A model generated the notes under the pieces. That model saw nothing but the letters and a program-made list of their open reading frames with translations, was not told the DNA's origin and did not search any database. Below are positions 28,549 to 37,572 of a stretch of 64,000 bases of DNA, one piece after another; position 1 is the stretch's first letter; every line of letters begins with the position of its first letter. Source of the stretch: Symbiodinium natans (taxonomy: Eukaryota > Sar > Dinophyceae > Suessiales > Symbiodiniaceae); the NCBI GenBank assembly GCA_905221605.1, contig CAJNDS010002281.1, positions 43,501 to 107,500 on the forward strand. Direction: 5' to 3'. The position numbers and the translations under genes are program-made.

Positions 28549-28870
28549 TTGCTGGATGACGCGGATGTTTTCGGCCTATTCTGCGAAGCCGCCAACCTCC
28601 TCGCCTGTGCGCAGGTGCCTGATGCCATTGTTGCTGGACTCGCGCTGGGCCACTTGGTGGCCATGCGTAAACCCTGCGGTGCGTGGCCTCATCGTGGGTT
28701 AGCTATGGCGCCGGCTTGTTGCACGCACGCTGGCACAGCAGCTTGGGCGGTTTTTGTTGTAGTTATTATACGCCCTTTTACCACAGCACGAGAAGGGTTT
28801 GGTCCGGCCCTTTGCGGAGTGCGTCGCTCGGGTGCTGCCCGGGGGCACCTTACCGCGCGAGCAGGCGACT
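28549..28870 (+). pseudogene. LINE reverse transcriptase fragment, N-terminal part
   Basis: The frame from 28549 reads DVFGLFCEAANLLACAQVPD and HLVAMRKPCG. The text then continues in another frame with GVRGLIVG-like sequence. This order resembles the first reverse-transcriptase blocks of a LINE common in Symbiodinium-type genomes. No YADD catalytic box remains. It is a fragment with at least one frameshift. Confidence 0.55.
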
Positions 28871-28954
28871 GGCAAGCGGTGAGGTCAGCGCGGAGGTCGG
28901 GCAGAGGGCCATCGACGTTGGCGTTGCCGTGTGGAGGGGTGCCGTGGAGGGGCA

Positions 28955-29178
28955 ACGACATCAGCGACGCCGCAAAGGAATTGGCGTTTGGGCAAGGAAA
29001 TTTCCAGAAGCTGAGATTCATACTCGTGAACAAACACCTGTCAATCAAAGGCAGATTGAAGCGTTTCAATGCCGTGGTAACCCCTACGGCACTGTTCGGA
29101 CTTTCTACATTGGCACTAACGGCGCGGCAGTTGGAAGCTATATGCCAGCGAAAAATGTTACGAAGCATGCGGCGGTGA
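28955..29178 (+). pseudogene. LINE fragment, post-polymerase region
   Basis: The 3' part of the same open frame reads KHLSIKGRLKRFNAVVTPTA and LEAICQRKMLRSMRR, the stretch that in LINE open frames follows the polymerase palm. It precedes, instead of follows, the catalytic fragment at 29262, so the pieces are not in native order. They are separate insertions or a rearrangement. Confidence 0.6.
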
Positions 29179-29261
29179 GGCCCGTCTGCCCCCCCCAACC
29201 CCCGAGCCCTGCGAGGACATGCTGCGGAAAAAGGCGTGCGGAAAAAAGGAAATTATATACG

Positions 29262-29611
29262 CAAGGCCTTTGATGCCGCGTGGCGGGAAGGATCTCTCGT
29301 ACGGCTTTGGCGTGCTGGTTTCCCTCCTAATTTGTGGCACCTGCCTGATGATTTCATCTCAGGTCGCACTGCATCTGTGCGTGTTGCCATCTGACCAACG
29401 GGATGTCGAAAATGGTTTGGGTCAAGGTGTGGTTCTTAGTGGGTTCCTGTTCAACATTTTGATCAATGGCTTGGAAGGAGATATCAAGCGTGTTTGTCAT
29501 GGTGTGAAGGGTGGGTCATGCCCGATGCTCCACGACTGCAATTTTTGATGAATGCAGATGACATTGCTATTTTGAGTGATGATCCTGCTGATTTGCAACG
29601 GGCCCTTGATG

Positions 29612-29670
<59 letters not shown>

Positions 29671-29850
29671 CAGTGGGCTACGCGCTGGCGGTTTCATTTT
29701 GCAGCAGGTCCAAAAAAGTCAGCCGTTACGTGTTTTGGTTCTGGGTGCCCACGACGTTGCTTGCCAGTGTCAGGTCTTATGTTTGGGGGTATTGCTTCAG
29801 AGTAATTTGGGTTGGCGACAGCACGCTGATCACCTTATGTGCCTGCCCCC
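29262..29850 (+). pseudogene. LINE reverse transcriptase catalytic fragment with Ala-codon expansion
   Basis: In one frame 29262-29390 reads KAFDAAWREGSLVRLWRAGF and FISGRTASVRV. After a shift the next frame reads GQGVVLSGFLFNILINGL and NADDIAILSDDPADLQRALD, the latter holding the A-D-D catalytic box, then WATRWRFHFAAGPKKSAVTC, and in yet another frame LGVLLQSNLGWRQHADHL. These are non-LTR reverse transcriptase blocks in correct order. A GCT/GCA repeat at 29613-29670 is inserted between RALDDA and WATRW. At least two frameshifts make it inactive. Confidence 0.72.
29613..29670. repeat. (GCT)n trinucleotide repeat inside the LINE fragment
   Basis: About 19 consecutive GCT codons with a single GTT interruption near 29656. 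It codes for poly-Ala in the reverse-transcriptase frame and is probably a slippage expansion of the short Ala stretch present in relatives. Confidence 0.93.
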
Positions 29851-30640
29851 GACCTGTCGCGAGGCCATGGCGCACGCGGCCTTGGTCTGCGCCGGCGGCG
29901 CGCCGACGTACTACCCACCCGGATTGGGACCTGGGTGCTTATCTTGGGGATGGTTTTGCTTCGCGGGGCATTACTCGGGGTTGTGGCCACAGTCTTCCTG
30001 CTTCTCCAGCGCGCCCCGGCCCGGACCCAACCCGCTACAATCCTGGCACCGTGCAGCGACAAGCGTCCTGGCCTGCGCCGCTGGCGGCCCGACAGAACTT
30101 CGAGCCCTTGCGACGCAGGCAGGCACGTCATCATAGGAGTTGCTGTGCCGCTTGCTCCGAGAAGCCGTGGCGTCGCTCCAGGAGGAATCGCAGGAACCGC
30201 CCCGACTTGCCGGAGCCACCCTGCCGACCCGTGCAGGCCCCACACCCCGGACCTCCGGGCCCGGAGGCAGACCCCAAAGTTGATACCAGTCGCGGGGAGG
30301 ACACTCCTTCCACACCCCCACCATGGCAGACGTATCGGTGAGGCGGGTCACCCCGGGCCGGTCGATGTGCAGGACTCACGACGCATCCGGGCCGTGCACG
30401 CGCTCGCCCAGATGAACATGGCCTGCTCTGCTTTGCTCCGCCCCAGCAAGCGCAGCGAGCCGCCTTTGGAGCGCATGCTCGACTAGGCGGCGCCGTCGGA
30501 TTCTAGTTGGTTGCCTTCGCATGGGTGTGAGAGGTGGAGAGGGTATTCGTCTCGCCCGCGACCGGACAGCCACCTGCCATGCGAAGAAGAATCGTGAAAA
30601 AACACACCACATCCACAGTTACACGCAGTAGTTTATGGTC
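29851..30640. other. GC-rich stretch without a resolved gene
   Basis: Long but motif-free frames on both strands, Arg/Pro/Ala-rich, driven by GC content. Probably further retroelement debris. Confidence 0.35.
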
Positions 30641-30644
30641 AGTC

Positions 30645-30895
30645 CATCATCGACCCCGCTCATGCTCGCGTCTGGGGTTTGGTTCGTTGTGAGCATCATG
30701 ACTTGTCGGATGGCCGTTATGCACGCCATCGTGGTGTGAACCGGCAGCGACCTTGTCGATTTTGTGGTTCCGCCACTGACTCACTCCAGCATGCTCTGTC
30801 GGAATTTGTGCACCATCAAGCGCGCCAGCGATGGCGCACGCAATGTCGCATTGGTAGCTCATGTGGCTCATGTGTGCCTTGCCGCTGCGGCGTGT
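30645..30895 (+). pseudogene. LINE C-terminal zinc-knuckle fragment
   Basis: The plus-strand reading contains RPCRFCGSATDSLQHALSE, a C-x2-C...H pattern like the zinc knuckle near the end of LINE polyproteins. The last Cys is replaced by Phe or lost to a substitution. The fragment is preceded by ARVWGLVRCEHHDLSDGRY. No complete frame remains. Confidence 0.5.
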
Positions 30896-31009
30896 GAGAT
30901 CTGGGTGGCCTTCCTGAATGGTGCTCTTTCGCACAGTATATATGCGTTCTGAATGTTAGTAGTTTTTTGACATTGTCATGTTTGCTTAACTCATAGTCGT
31001 CGTCCTCGC

Positions 31010-31200
31010 CATCGGTGTCGGAGGCCGCTAAAGCCCCGAAGCCGCACGCTTCGTGCGCTTGCTCGGCGGTCCCGGCAGCGTGCCGGGCCCAGGCCGCCAG
31101 CGCCTTCGTTGCCCGCTGGTCCGCGCTGCTCGCCATTTCCGGAGCCCGCCCTCCTCGCGCTGCCCGTCGCCTCCAACGTCGACGGACCCCCGCCTGACGT
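31010..31200 (+). pseudogene. LINE 3'-end fragment, copy 1
   Basis: It reads AASAFVARWSALLAI followed, in another frame, by a LALPVASNVDG-like end, matching the last part of copies at 34600 and 35060. It is 5'-truncated and frameshifted. Confidence 0.45.
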
Positions 31201-32580
31201 CAGCACTATGGTGTGAAAGAGGTGCAATGCCATCCCCACATCGGCATGCGCGTTGCGGAGCTGGCAGGTGTGTGACGGCGAGCGCCCGCTGCGCAGCCTT
31301 CTACCATTCTTCGCTTCTTCCACGCCGAGCTTGCGTGCGTCGACCACGACCCTGTCCACGGAGCGGCCGCAGCCCACGTTGCCTGCGCAGAAGCGCTGAC
31401 AGCTTCGCCTGCTGCGGCTTTGCCTCTGGCGAGCTCAGTCCCTCTTGTATCACAGCGTTCACTTCATAGCGCACCAATCTTTCGCCTTTTACCAAAGGAT
31501 GCCGTGAATGGGACGCATCAATCAAATGGTAGGGGCACACTCGCGCATCTACGGCTGCGCACGTGAGCTTTGTGGCCAGCATTTGCCAAGCCCAACGGTC
31601 GCTGCTTGAGGGTTTGGAACCCCGGAGTAGTACTTGACACGTCTTGTGTCCCCTTGTATAATTTTGGTGAATTTGGGCACCTTCTTGTGCTCTTTGTTTC
31701 ACGTGCAGATACTGACCGCGGGACGGTTGTTTCAGGACCACTGCTGCTGCTCTTGTATGGATGCGCAAGGATATGTCCCCGCTGCAGCGCAAGTGGCCCT
31801 GCTCCAAACATGCGGTGGCAGCCCTCGCCTCTGCGGCCCACACGTTGGCGGAGGATGCGCGCTCGCGCCAGCCCAGCCGCTCCAAACGCTCCAGACGGGG
31901 CCGTATGCCCCTGCGCCCTTCGCAGTAGCAGTAGGAGCCGATTAGACACGAAGTGTGCAAGCAGAAAGGTCCGAGAAAAAAAAATATAAAAAACTTCAAG
32001 ATGGCGAGGCCATCGAACTGTTGACGAGGCGTAGTTGTTCTCGGTTCGCCGTTGGGGCACCCGGCCTTCGTCCAGGCATGGGCTGAAGAAGAGCTGCGCG
32101 CCGAACACGAGGGTTCTCGACCAACTGCCCAAGCTTCCGGACCTTCAGTGCGCGTGGCTGCTTTCGTGCGCCTTGCTTGTAGTGTTTCACGTGGACGAAA
32201 CCGAGAAAAAGAAAAAAAAAAACCCAAAGCGCCTCGCCTCGCGCTTGCCCCCTCGGCGTCTGCGGCGTGCGCCCAGGGACATGACGATGCCATTTGGACA
32301 ACGTTGCAGAACATGCTCAGCGGACAGGCTCGGCGGACGCTGCCCCGGCAGCTTATTGGGCCTGCCTGCCATGGTGCGTGGACAGCTACGTGCAACTACT
32401 GGAGATTAAGGTCGGAGACGACGCGCGCTGTCTCGCAAAGGCGGCGCATGCACGTCGCACCTTACAGGACCAAGGCTGGAGCAACTGCTCGCCCCGCCCC
32501 ACCGAAGGCGCCAGGTGCCGGAGACTGGCCGGATGGTTGGCAGTACCACGCATCGCGGACCCTTGCCGTACACTCTCGCG
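31201..32580. other. GC-rich LINE debris with two A-rich tails
   Basis: Tails containing CCGAGAAAAA occur at 31971-31995 and 32201-32222, each likely the 3' end of a truncated LINE copy too degraded to translate. The 364-residue minus-strand frame over this stretch has no motif and crosses both tails, so it is rejected as a gene. Confidence 0.4.
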
Positions 32581-32589
32581 ATCGTGTGC

Positions 32590-33093
32590 TCCTTGCCATC
32601 CTTGCCGCGCAGGTCGCACGCACTTTTTCGCTCTCAGGCGGGACCGCATGCCGCTGCATGGCTCACTGACATACCGTGCGACGAAGCAAGCCGCATCCCA
32701 CCTGAAGCTGCGGGCTGGCGGGCAAGGGCGTTGTCGGTTGGTCGTCTTCGGCATGGAAGTCGGAGGACGATTCAGCCTCAACGCCCTGGTCTTCATCCGC
32801 CGCCTGGCGCGGGCACGTGGACGAGCGCGTGTGCCGTGGAATGCGGCCGCGGCCGGCCGGGCGTTCACCTGGCGGTGGCATTGCCTTGCGTCATTGGCGG
32901 CACTGCGCGCACACGCGCAAACGCTGCGTGAGCTGCCGGTGCAGTCGTGCGACGCGGGGGATGACCAGGAGCTGCCGCTGGGGGAGTTGCTCGCCGAGCG
33001 CCCAGGGCAGCCGGACTGTGAGCCCTGACGGTAGCCCCGACCCTTGAACCCAGGACAGCGGGTGCAAAAGGAGCGAGAAAAAAAACAAAAAAA
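32590..33093 (+). pseudogene. LINE 3'-end fragment, copy 2, with A-rich tail
   Basis: It begins with SQAGPHAAAWLTDIP in one frame, then jumps to the C-terminal part CRLVVFGMEVGGRFS, which ends at a TGA at 33026-33028. The tail GCAAAAGGAGCGAGAAAAAAAA lies at 33064-33093. The zinc and first nuclease-like blocks present in copies 3 and 4 are missing, an internal deletion. Confidence 0.6.
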
Positions 33094-33096
33094 GAT

Positions 33097-33829
33097 GCAA
33101 GTTGCCCTGCGGCGTCGCTTACGGCTACCCTTACCTCTTTGCCCCCGGACGCTGCGGCCACAACCCGGGGTGTGGTGGCGTCATCGACCCTTACGGCGAC
33201 CATGCCCTCGCTTGCCCGAGGACAGGCTTGTTGGCTATGCGCGTCGAGCGCGCGTGGGTCCGTGTGGGCGAGAGGCCGTCGGAGCCGAAGGTCAGGTCAT
33301 GCCACAGTAGTCACAAGACCCCAGCCGACGACCGCCGCCTTGATCTCGTCGTTTACAGCGTCACCGCCAACGGAGGAGCGCTGTGTCGCGGAGCGACGCA
33401 AGCATTGCACGTACCCCGAACTCGCGAGGGGCGGCCCGCAGAAACTCCTGGTCTTTGGCTCCGAGATGGGAGGCCGCTGAAGCGCTGCTGCGCAGTGCTT
33501 TGTTCGCGAGCTCGCCCGGCTCCACGCTCCACGTGCGCTGCCAGCCGTGCGCGCTGCGGCATCCTCTGGCTGGTGGGGAGCCCTTACCGTTGCGGTCCAG
33601 CTCGCCGTGGCGAGCACAGCCTTGGGCCGAGCGTGGCCGGCTGCGCCACTGCCTGGGCCGAGCGACTGCCCGGTGGTCGACCTCGCCACCAACGAAGGGC
33701 CTCGCCGCCTTCCCCTGCGGCCCCAAACCGGGACCGCCTGACGTTGTAGTACTGTTGTGGTAGTTCGACCAACGTAGCTCTGGCATTTTCTTGCGGTCGG
33801 AAAAGGCCGAAAAAAAAAAAAAAAAAAAC
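33097..33829 (+). pseudogene. LINE 3'-end fragment, copy 3, with A-rich tail
   Basis: It starts inside an LRRRLRLPLPL segment. It has a Cys/His zinc-like block (PYGDHALACPRTGLLA), then DRRLDLVVYSVTANGGALC and, in the next frame, HCTYPELARGGPQKLLVFGS, then RAAASSGWWGALTVAVQ. The tail AAAAGGCCGA plus 18 A lies at 33800-33829. The spaced Asp and Glu/Lys residues resemble a restriction-like (PD-(D/E)XK) nuclease core of LINEs, but the assignment is inferential. Two or more frameshifts are present. Confidence 0.6.
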
Positions 33830-33890
33830 TGCTCAGAGAGACGGGTCTTTGAACGATCGTGTGTCATGAGCAGAACTGAAAGTGAAACAG
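33829..33890. repeat. About 60-bp repeat, inverted copy at 35463-35521
   Basis: CTGCTCAGAGAGACGGGTCT...ACTGAAAGTG here is the reverse complement, with few changes, of 35463-35521. A third, more diverged copy lies at 35585-35640. The first copy directly follows an A-rich LINE tail, so the repeat may be a target or a small element. Confidence 0.7.
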
Positions 33891-33954
33891 TATGTACATG
33901 CTTTGCCCGGCCCACCTCGCCTGAGCTGCAGCTTGAGTCATCGCTCTTCCGTGT

Positions 33955-34727
33955 TTTGCTTCTGCGCCGGCTTCGCCTGCCGCTTCCGCTAGCTGCAGCT
34001 GCCTGCAGATGCCGCCGGCATCTAGATGACTTTGGGGATCACATCGCAGCATGCCCTCGGTCCGGCATCCTCCGCTCCCGCGGCATTGCGCCTGTCAAGA
34101 AGCCGGGGCAACAGTGTGGCAGCACGTGCTGGTCCGTGATCTAAACGTTGTGCCTGCTCGGCGTGACGAGCGTCGTATCGAAGTCATCGCCAATGGCCTC
34201 CCGCTTTGGAACGGGGCGCAGGTCGCTGTCGATAGCACGCTCGTCTCCCCCCTCACATCCTCAGCTGAGCCTCGGCGCCTGACGCTGCACTCCGTGCCGC
34301 CCGCCGAAGCAAAGAGCGGACGTACCCTGAGCTGGTCGGCTCGCGGCGTTGCCACCTTGTCGTTCTCGGCATTGAAATCGGCGGTCGGTGGAGCGCCGAG
34401 GCAGCATCTTTCATCCGCTTGCTCGCCCGCTGCCGTGCCCGGGCTGCGATCCCGCGCGGCCAGCACGTCTGCCTTCGCACTCCGATGGTCAGCAATCCTC
34501 GCCTTTGCAGCTGCCAGGTCCTTCGCAGCCAGCCTTCTTGCTTTGCCCCTGGCCGGGACCTCCAACCTCGATGGGGATGCGCCGCTCCTCAGTGCCATCC
34601 TTGCAAACTCGTCCGAGAGTCCTGCCCTTGCCAGCCGCTTGGCATGAGTCGTCTGCCCGTCCCCCACTCTCGCCTTCCGATCGCGCAGGCATCTGCGCGG
34701 TTGAGCAAAAAGGCGTGCCAAAAAAAA
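33955..34727 (+). pseudogene. LINE 3'-end fragment, copy 4 (longest), with A-rich tail
   Basis: Frame from 33955: LLLRRLRLPLPLAAAACRCR, then FGDHIAACPRSGILRSRG (zinc-like C-x-C...H-x3-C). After a shift: DERRIEVIANGLPLWNGAQV and AVDSTLVSPLTSS. Further on, in an adjacent frame, the GIEIGGRWSAEA-type block. The long frame 34051-34647 ends in a TGA; the tail CAAAAAGGCGTGCCAAAAAAA is at 34705-34727. The spacing R-x-x-E...x12...D-S-T is what one would expect of a LINE restriction-like endonuclease. The copy is 5'-truncated and frameshifted. Confidence 0.65.
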
Positions 34728-34829
34728 TTCAAACACAATATCAAGGAGCGCGACATGAATCAAGCCTTTTCCCTGCACCGGGACCTGCGCGCAGATAGGG
34801 GCCAAAAATGTGCGCCAAAAAAAGCAGGT

Positions 34830-35200
34830 GGCCGCTTTGGTGCCGAGGCCGCCCGCTTCCTCCGCCTTTTGGCCCGGCACCGCCCCGCCGCACTCAGACC
34901 GGCGGCGCAAGCGGCGTGGGTCGCGCGCTGGGCTGGGTTCTTGGCGGTGGCTGCGCAGCGCGCGTATGCCAGCTCCCTTCTTCTCCTTCTTGAGCTGCCG
35001 CTAGCCGGGGAGTGCTGCGTGGGCGGAACGACGCCAGACCTCCACGAAGTCCTGGCCGACGCACGCTGGCTGGCGCCCCCGCAACCCGGCCGCCTGCCGC
35101 TGCCTCAGCACTAGGCAGCCCCGGGGCCAGCGCCTCTTGTAGGGTCGACCCTCTGACCGTCGTCTGCAGTTGCAAAAAGGCGCGAGACAAAAAAAAAAAC
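34830..35200 (+). pseudogene. LINE 3'-end fragment, copy 5, with A-rich tail
   Basis: Only the last block is left: GGRFGAEAARFLRLLAR, AAWVARWAGFLAVAAQRAYA and LHEVLADARWL, ending at TAG 35112-35114. The tail GCAAAAAGGCGCGAGACAAAA lies at 35172-35200. It starts directly after an A run at 34816-34823. Confidence 0.65.
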
Positions 35201-35251
35201 AACATGCTTGATGCATGTCGCACTTTTTGATATTGTGTTTGATCATGTACA

Positions 35252-35455
35252 TAATGTGGGACCTGCTTTAATGTTGGGCCCCCCCCCCCCCCCCCCCCCG
35301 TAACAGTCGGGGCGTGGATTGGGTCCTGATTACACGGCCCCGGGGGCTTATATGATTTTAATAGGGTGGAGTTTAGATATGAGTCAGGAGATCCTGAATA
35401 ATTCCGCCAAACTGACTTTAAAGCGACCTCCCCTAATAAAGCAGGTCCAACATTA
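35252..35455. mobile_element. 204-bp element with 19-bp terminal inverted repeats (MITE-like)
   Basis: The left end TAATGTGGGACCTGCTTTA (35252-35270) is matched by the right end 35437-35455, which in reverse complement reads TAATGTTGGACCTGCTTTA: 18 of 19 identical. The interior has no coding capacity and includes a run of 22 C at 35279-35300. Size, structure and lack of genes fit a miniature inverted-repeat element. No target duplication was clear, and the parent transposon is unknown. Confidence 0.65.
35279..35300. repeat. Poly-C run (22 C)
   Basis: An uninterrupted C run inside the small inverted-repeat element. Its length may be imprecise in an assembly. Confidence 0.95.
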
Positions 35456-35462
35456 CTTGTTT

Positions 35463-35521
35463 CACTTTCAGTTCTGGTCGTGACACACGATCGTTCAAGG
35501 ATCCGTCTCTCTGAGCGGTTC
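35463..35521. repeat. Inverted copy of the 33829-33890 repeat
   Basis: CACTTTCAGTTCTGGTCGTG...TCTCTGAGCGG pairs with 33829-33890 in reverse complement. It directly follows the right end of the small inverted-repeat element. Confidence 0.7.
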
Positions 35522-35814
35522 TTTCACACAGTATGTGCTTTCAATGTTTGGACAGTTTCTAGATGTTTTTGCTGTAGGAACCAACTCACTTCCACTTCTG
35601 ATCGGGACACACGATAGTTCAAGATTCCGTTTCTCACTGTCAGTCTTTTTCTATGCTGTGCCCGAGTGGTCAACGGTTTGACCCGCCAGCCCCGCTGGAG
35701 GTTTCCAAGGGGTGGAAGCGTCTAGGAGTTTAGGGCAGTTGATGACTTGTATTTGAGGGCCTTGCTCAGCGAATCTCAGCGAGCTCGATGAAGCGTCGGT
35801 CGCGCTGTGTGTTG

Positions 35815-36185
35815 CTAAGGGCCGGCTTCGCCTGCCACTTGCTCTGGCTGCAACTGCCTGCAAATGCCGGTCCGGCATCCTCCGCTCCCGCGGCCTTGCG
35901 CTCGGGCGCGCGGCAGCCGCGTCAGTGCTGCGTCAGTGCCGCGTCAGCGCCGCGTCCGTAGAGAGGCCGGGCAACAGTGTGGCAGCATGTGCTTGTCCGG
36001 AAGTCATCGCCAATGGCCTCCTGTTTTGGACCCGGGCGCAGGTCGCTGTCGATACTACGCTCAGCTCGCCCCTAGCGGCGCCTGAGCGGCACCACGGCTG
36101 GCGCTGCGCTGCGTGCTGCCCGTCGAAGCAAAAACCGGAATACCCTGACTCGGCTTGTCGTTCTCGGCATTGAAATCGGCGCCAT
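35815..36185 (+). pseudogene. LINE 3'-end fragment, copy 6, decayed
   Basis: It reads GRLRLPLALAATACKCR, then a GILRSRGLALGRA block, then EVIANGLLFWTRAQVAVDTT in another frame, parallel to copy 4 but with deletions. No A-rich tail was seen after it. Confidence 0.55.
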
Positions 36186-37244
36186 GCCCCACAGTTTCCC
36201 CACAAAAGCCACAGGATGCAATGCTTTACATATGCGCACGCCATACAAATTCAGTGATGGCAAGTGCTTGCAAGGGCATGAGAGTCTGACACGGGGCATG
36301 CGGGGTAAATTTTTGCGGCTACGGCACTTCCTCTTCGCGAGGGGTTTTGTTTGACTGACGTGCGGCTGCCGACACATGGTGGGCTAGATCTCCGCGGCGC
36401 CGAGCACCAAGCGCATTGGGCGTCCTGGGCCGATGCTCTCCCATCTCTATCCATCTCTCCCATCCTTTGCACGTCGAGACCCAGCCTTCCCTGAAACCCC
36501 GGCCCGTTGCCTCCTGCTCTGGCTGCTTGACGGAGGCCACGGTGTCCTTGCAGGCTGCAGATTCGCGTTGGCGGTGGTATGCCCTTCTTCTCCTGTCGGC
36601 GACATGTTTGGCACAGTCAGGCCAAGCACTTAACAAAACAATCCACTGAACGGCAGGGTTCATGTTGTGGACACGTTTTTGTTTTCGTGGTGTTATCGAA
36701 CGCAAACCCTGGAACGACCGACACAGGAAATTGCAGGCAGAGAAGATGCTCATGTTTCGCGGGTTTGGAATCAAGCTGGGGTCTTCAGCATGTTGTGAGT
36801 TTAATTGCATGGAAAATACGCAGCTGGTGTCACATCTGCCTATAGGCGTGACATCTGCAATGCAGCGCATTGCGACGTAGCGTACTGCACAGGGCACATC
36901 CCCGTGAAACATCGTGAAACACACACAGAAGACTCCAAAATGTGGCGCTGAACATCCTTTGCGCCGGCGAATATTGCATTTCGCTGGAATCTTGGCATGC
37001 TTCCACAGCTTGGTTCATGTAGTAGGCTCCATTTTCATCATTGTCGGTTTGCAAATGTTTTCTTGCTGATTAAGGCCGGCCATTGACTGGAAGGACGAGG
37101 CGATGTCTAAAGGCAAGGAGCTTATTCCATGCTAGTGAAAATTGCCTGTGTTGCGTGCCCAGATGGGACTGTTCAGAGAGAAGCAGAGAAACATAGAGAG
37201 ACCCAGAGAGAGCCATGGCCAGGAATCGTTTTGATCTTCTGCTT
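36186..37244. other. No gene resolved
   Basis: Several short frames on both strands, none with a motif or a clear splice partner. No repeat was recognised. Confidence 0.4.
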
Positions 37245-37441
37245 GAAATTGGCAGCCAATGCCTTCGACGACCAATGCAGTTATGTGCGTTCAGCCGAGT
37301 TTTTGCTCTGCATGTTGCAGCCTGCTGAACGGACAGTTGCTACTGCTTGCCAGATGACGCTTTCGAACAACTGCGCCTTGGACGGCGGAATCCTGGTACG
37401 GGAACTTCACCCGGCCGAATGCACCTGTGTAGAGCAAATTC
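37245..37441 (+). CDS. Candidate Cys-containing exon upstream of the Ser/Thr-rich gene
   Basis: The frame in this stretch reads FDDQCSYVRSAEFLLCMLQP, TACQMTLSNNCALDGGILV and HPAECTCVEQIQ. Several Cys suggest an extracellular module. The apparent stop overlaps a good donor, CA|GTAAAT at 37442, so splicing into the Ser/Thr-rich exon 130 bp downstream is possible, but I could not find an acceptor that matches phase. It may be unrelated. Confidence 0.3.
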
Positions 37442-37572
37442 AGTAAATTCTCCTTCGTGTGTTTGCTTGTGCATGTCCTAATGCTGTGACCATCTGCTGC
37501 TTGGCCCGTCGGGGCAACCAGAAACGTGATGTATTTGCAACCAATGTCTGCACTGGTGTGCGTGCGGGCTGA

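Noticed and set aside
31301-32395. 364-codon minus-strand frame
   Set aside because: It crosses two A-rich LINE tails lying on the other strand, has mixed composition and no motif. GC-rich DNA easily leaves such frames open.
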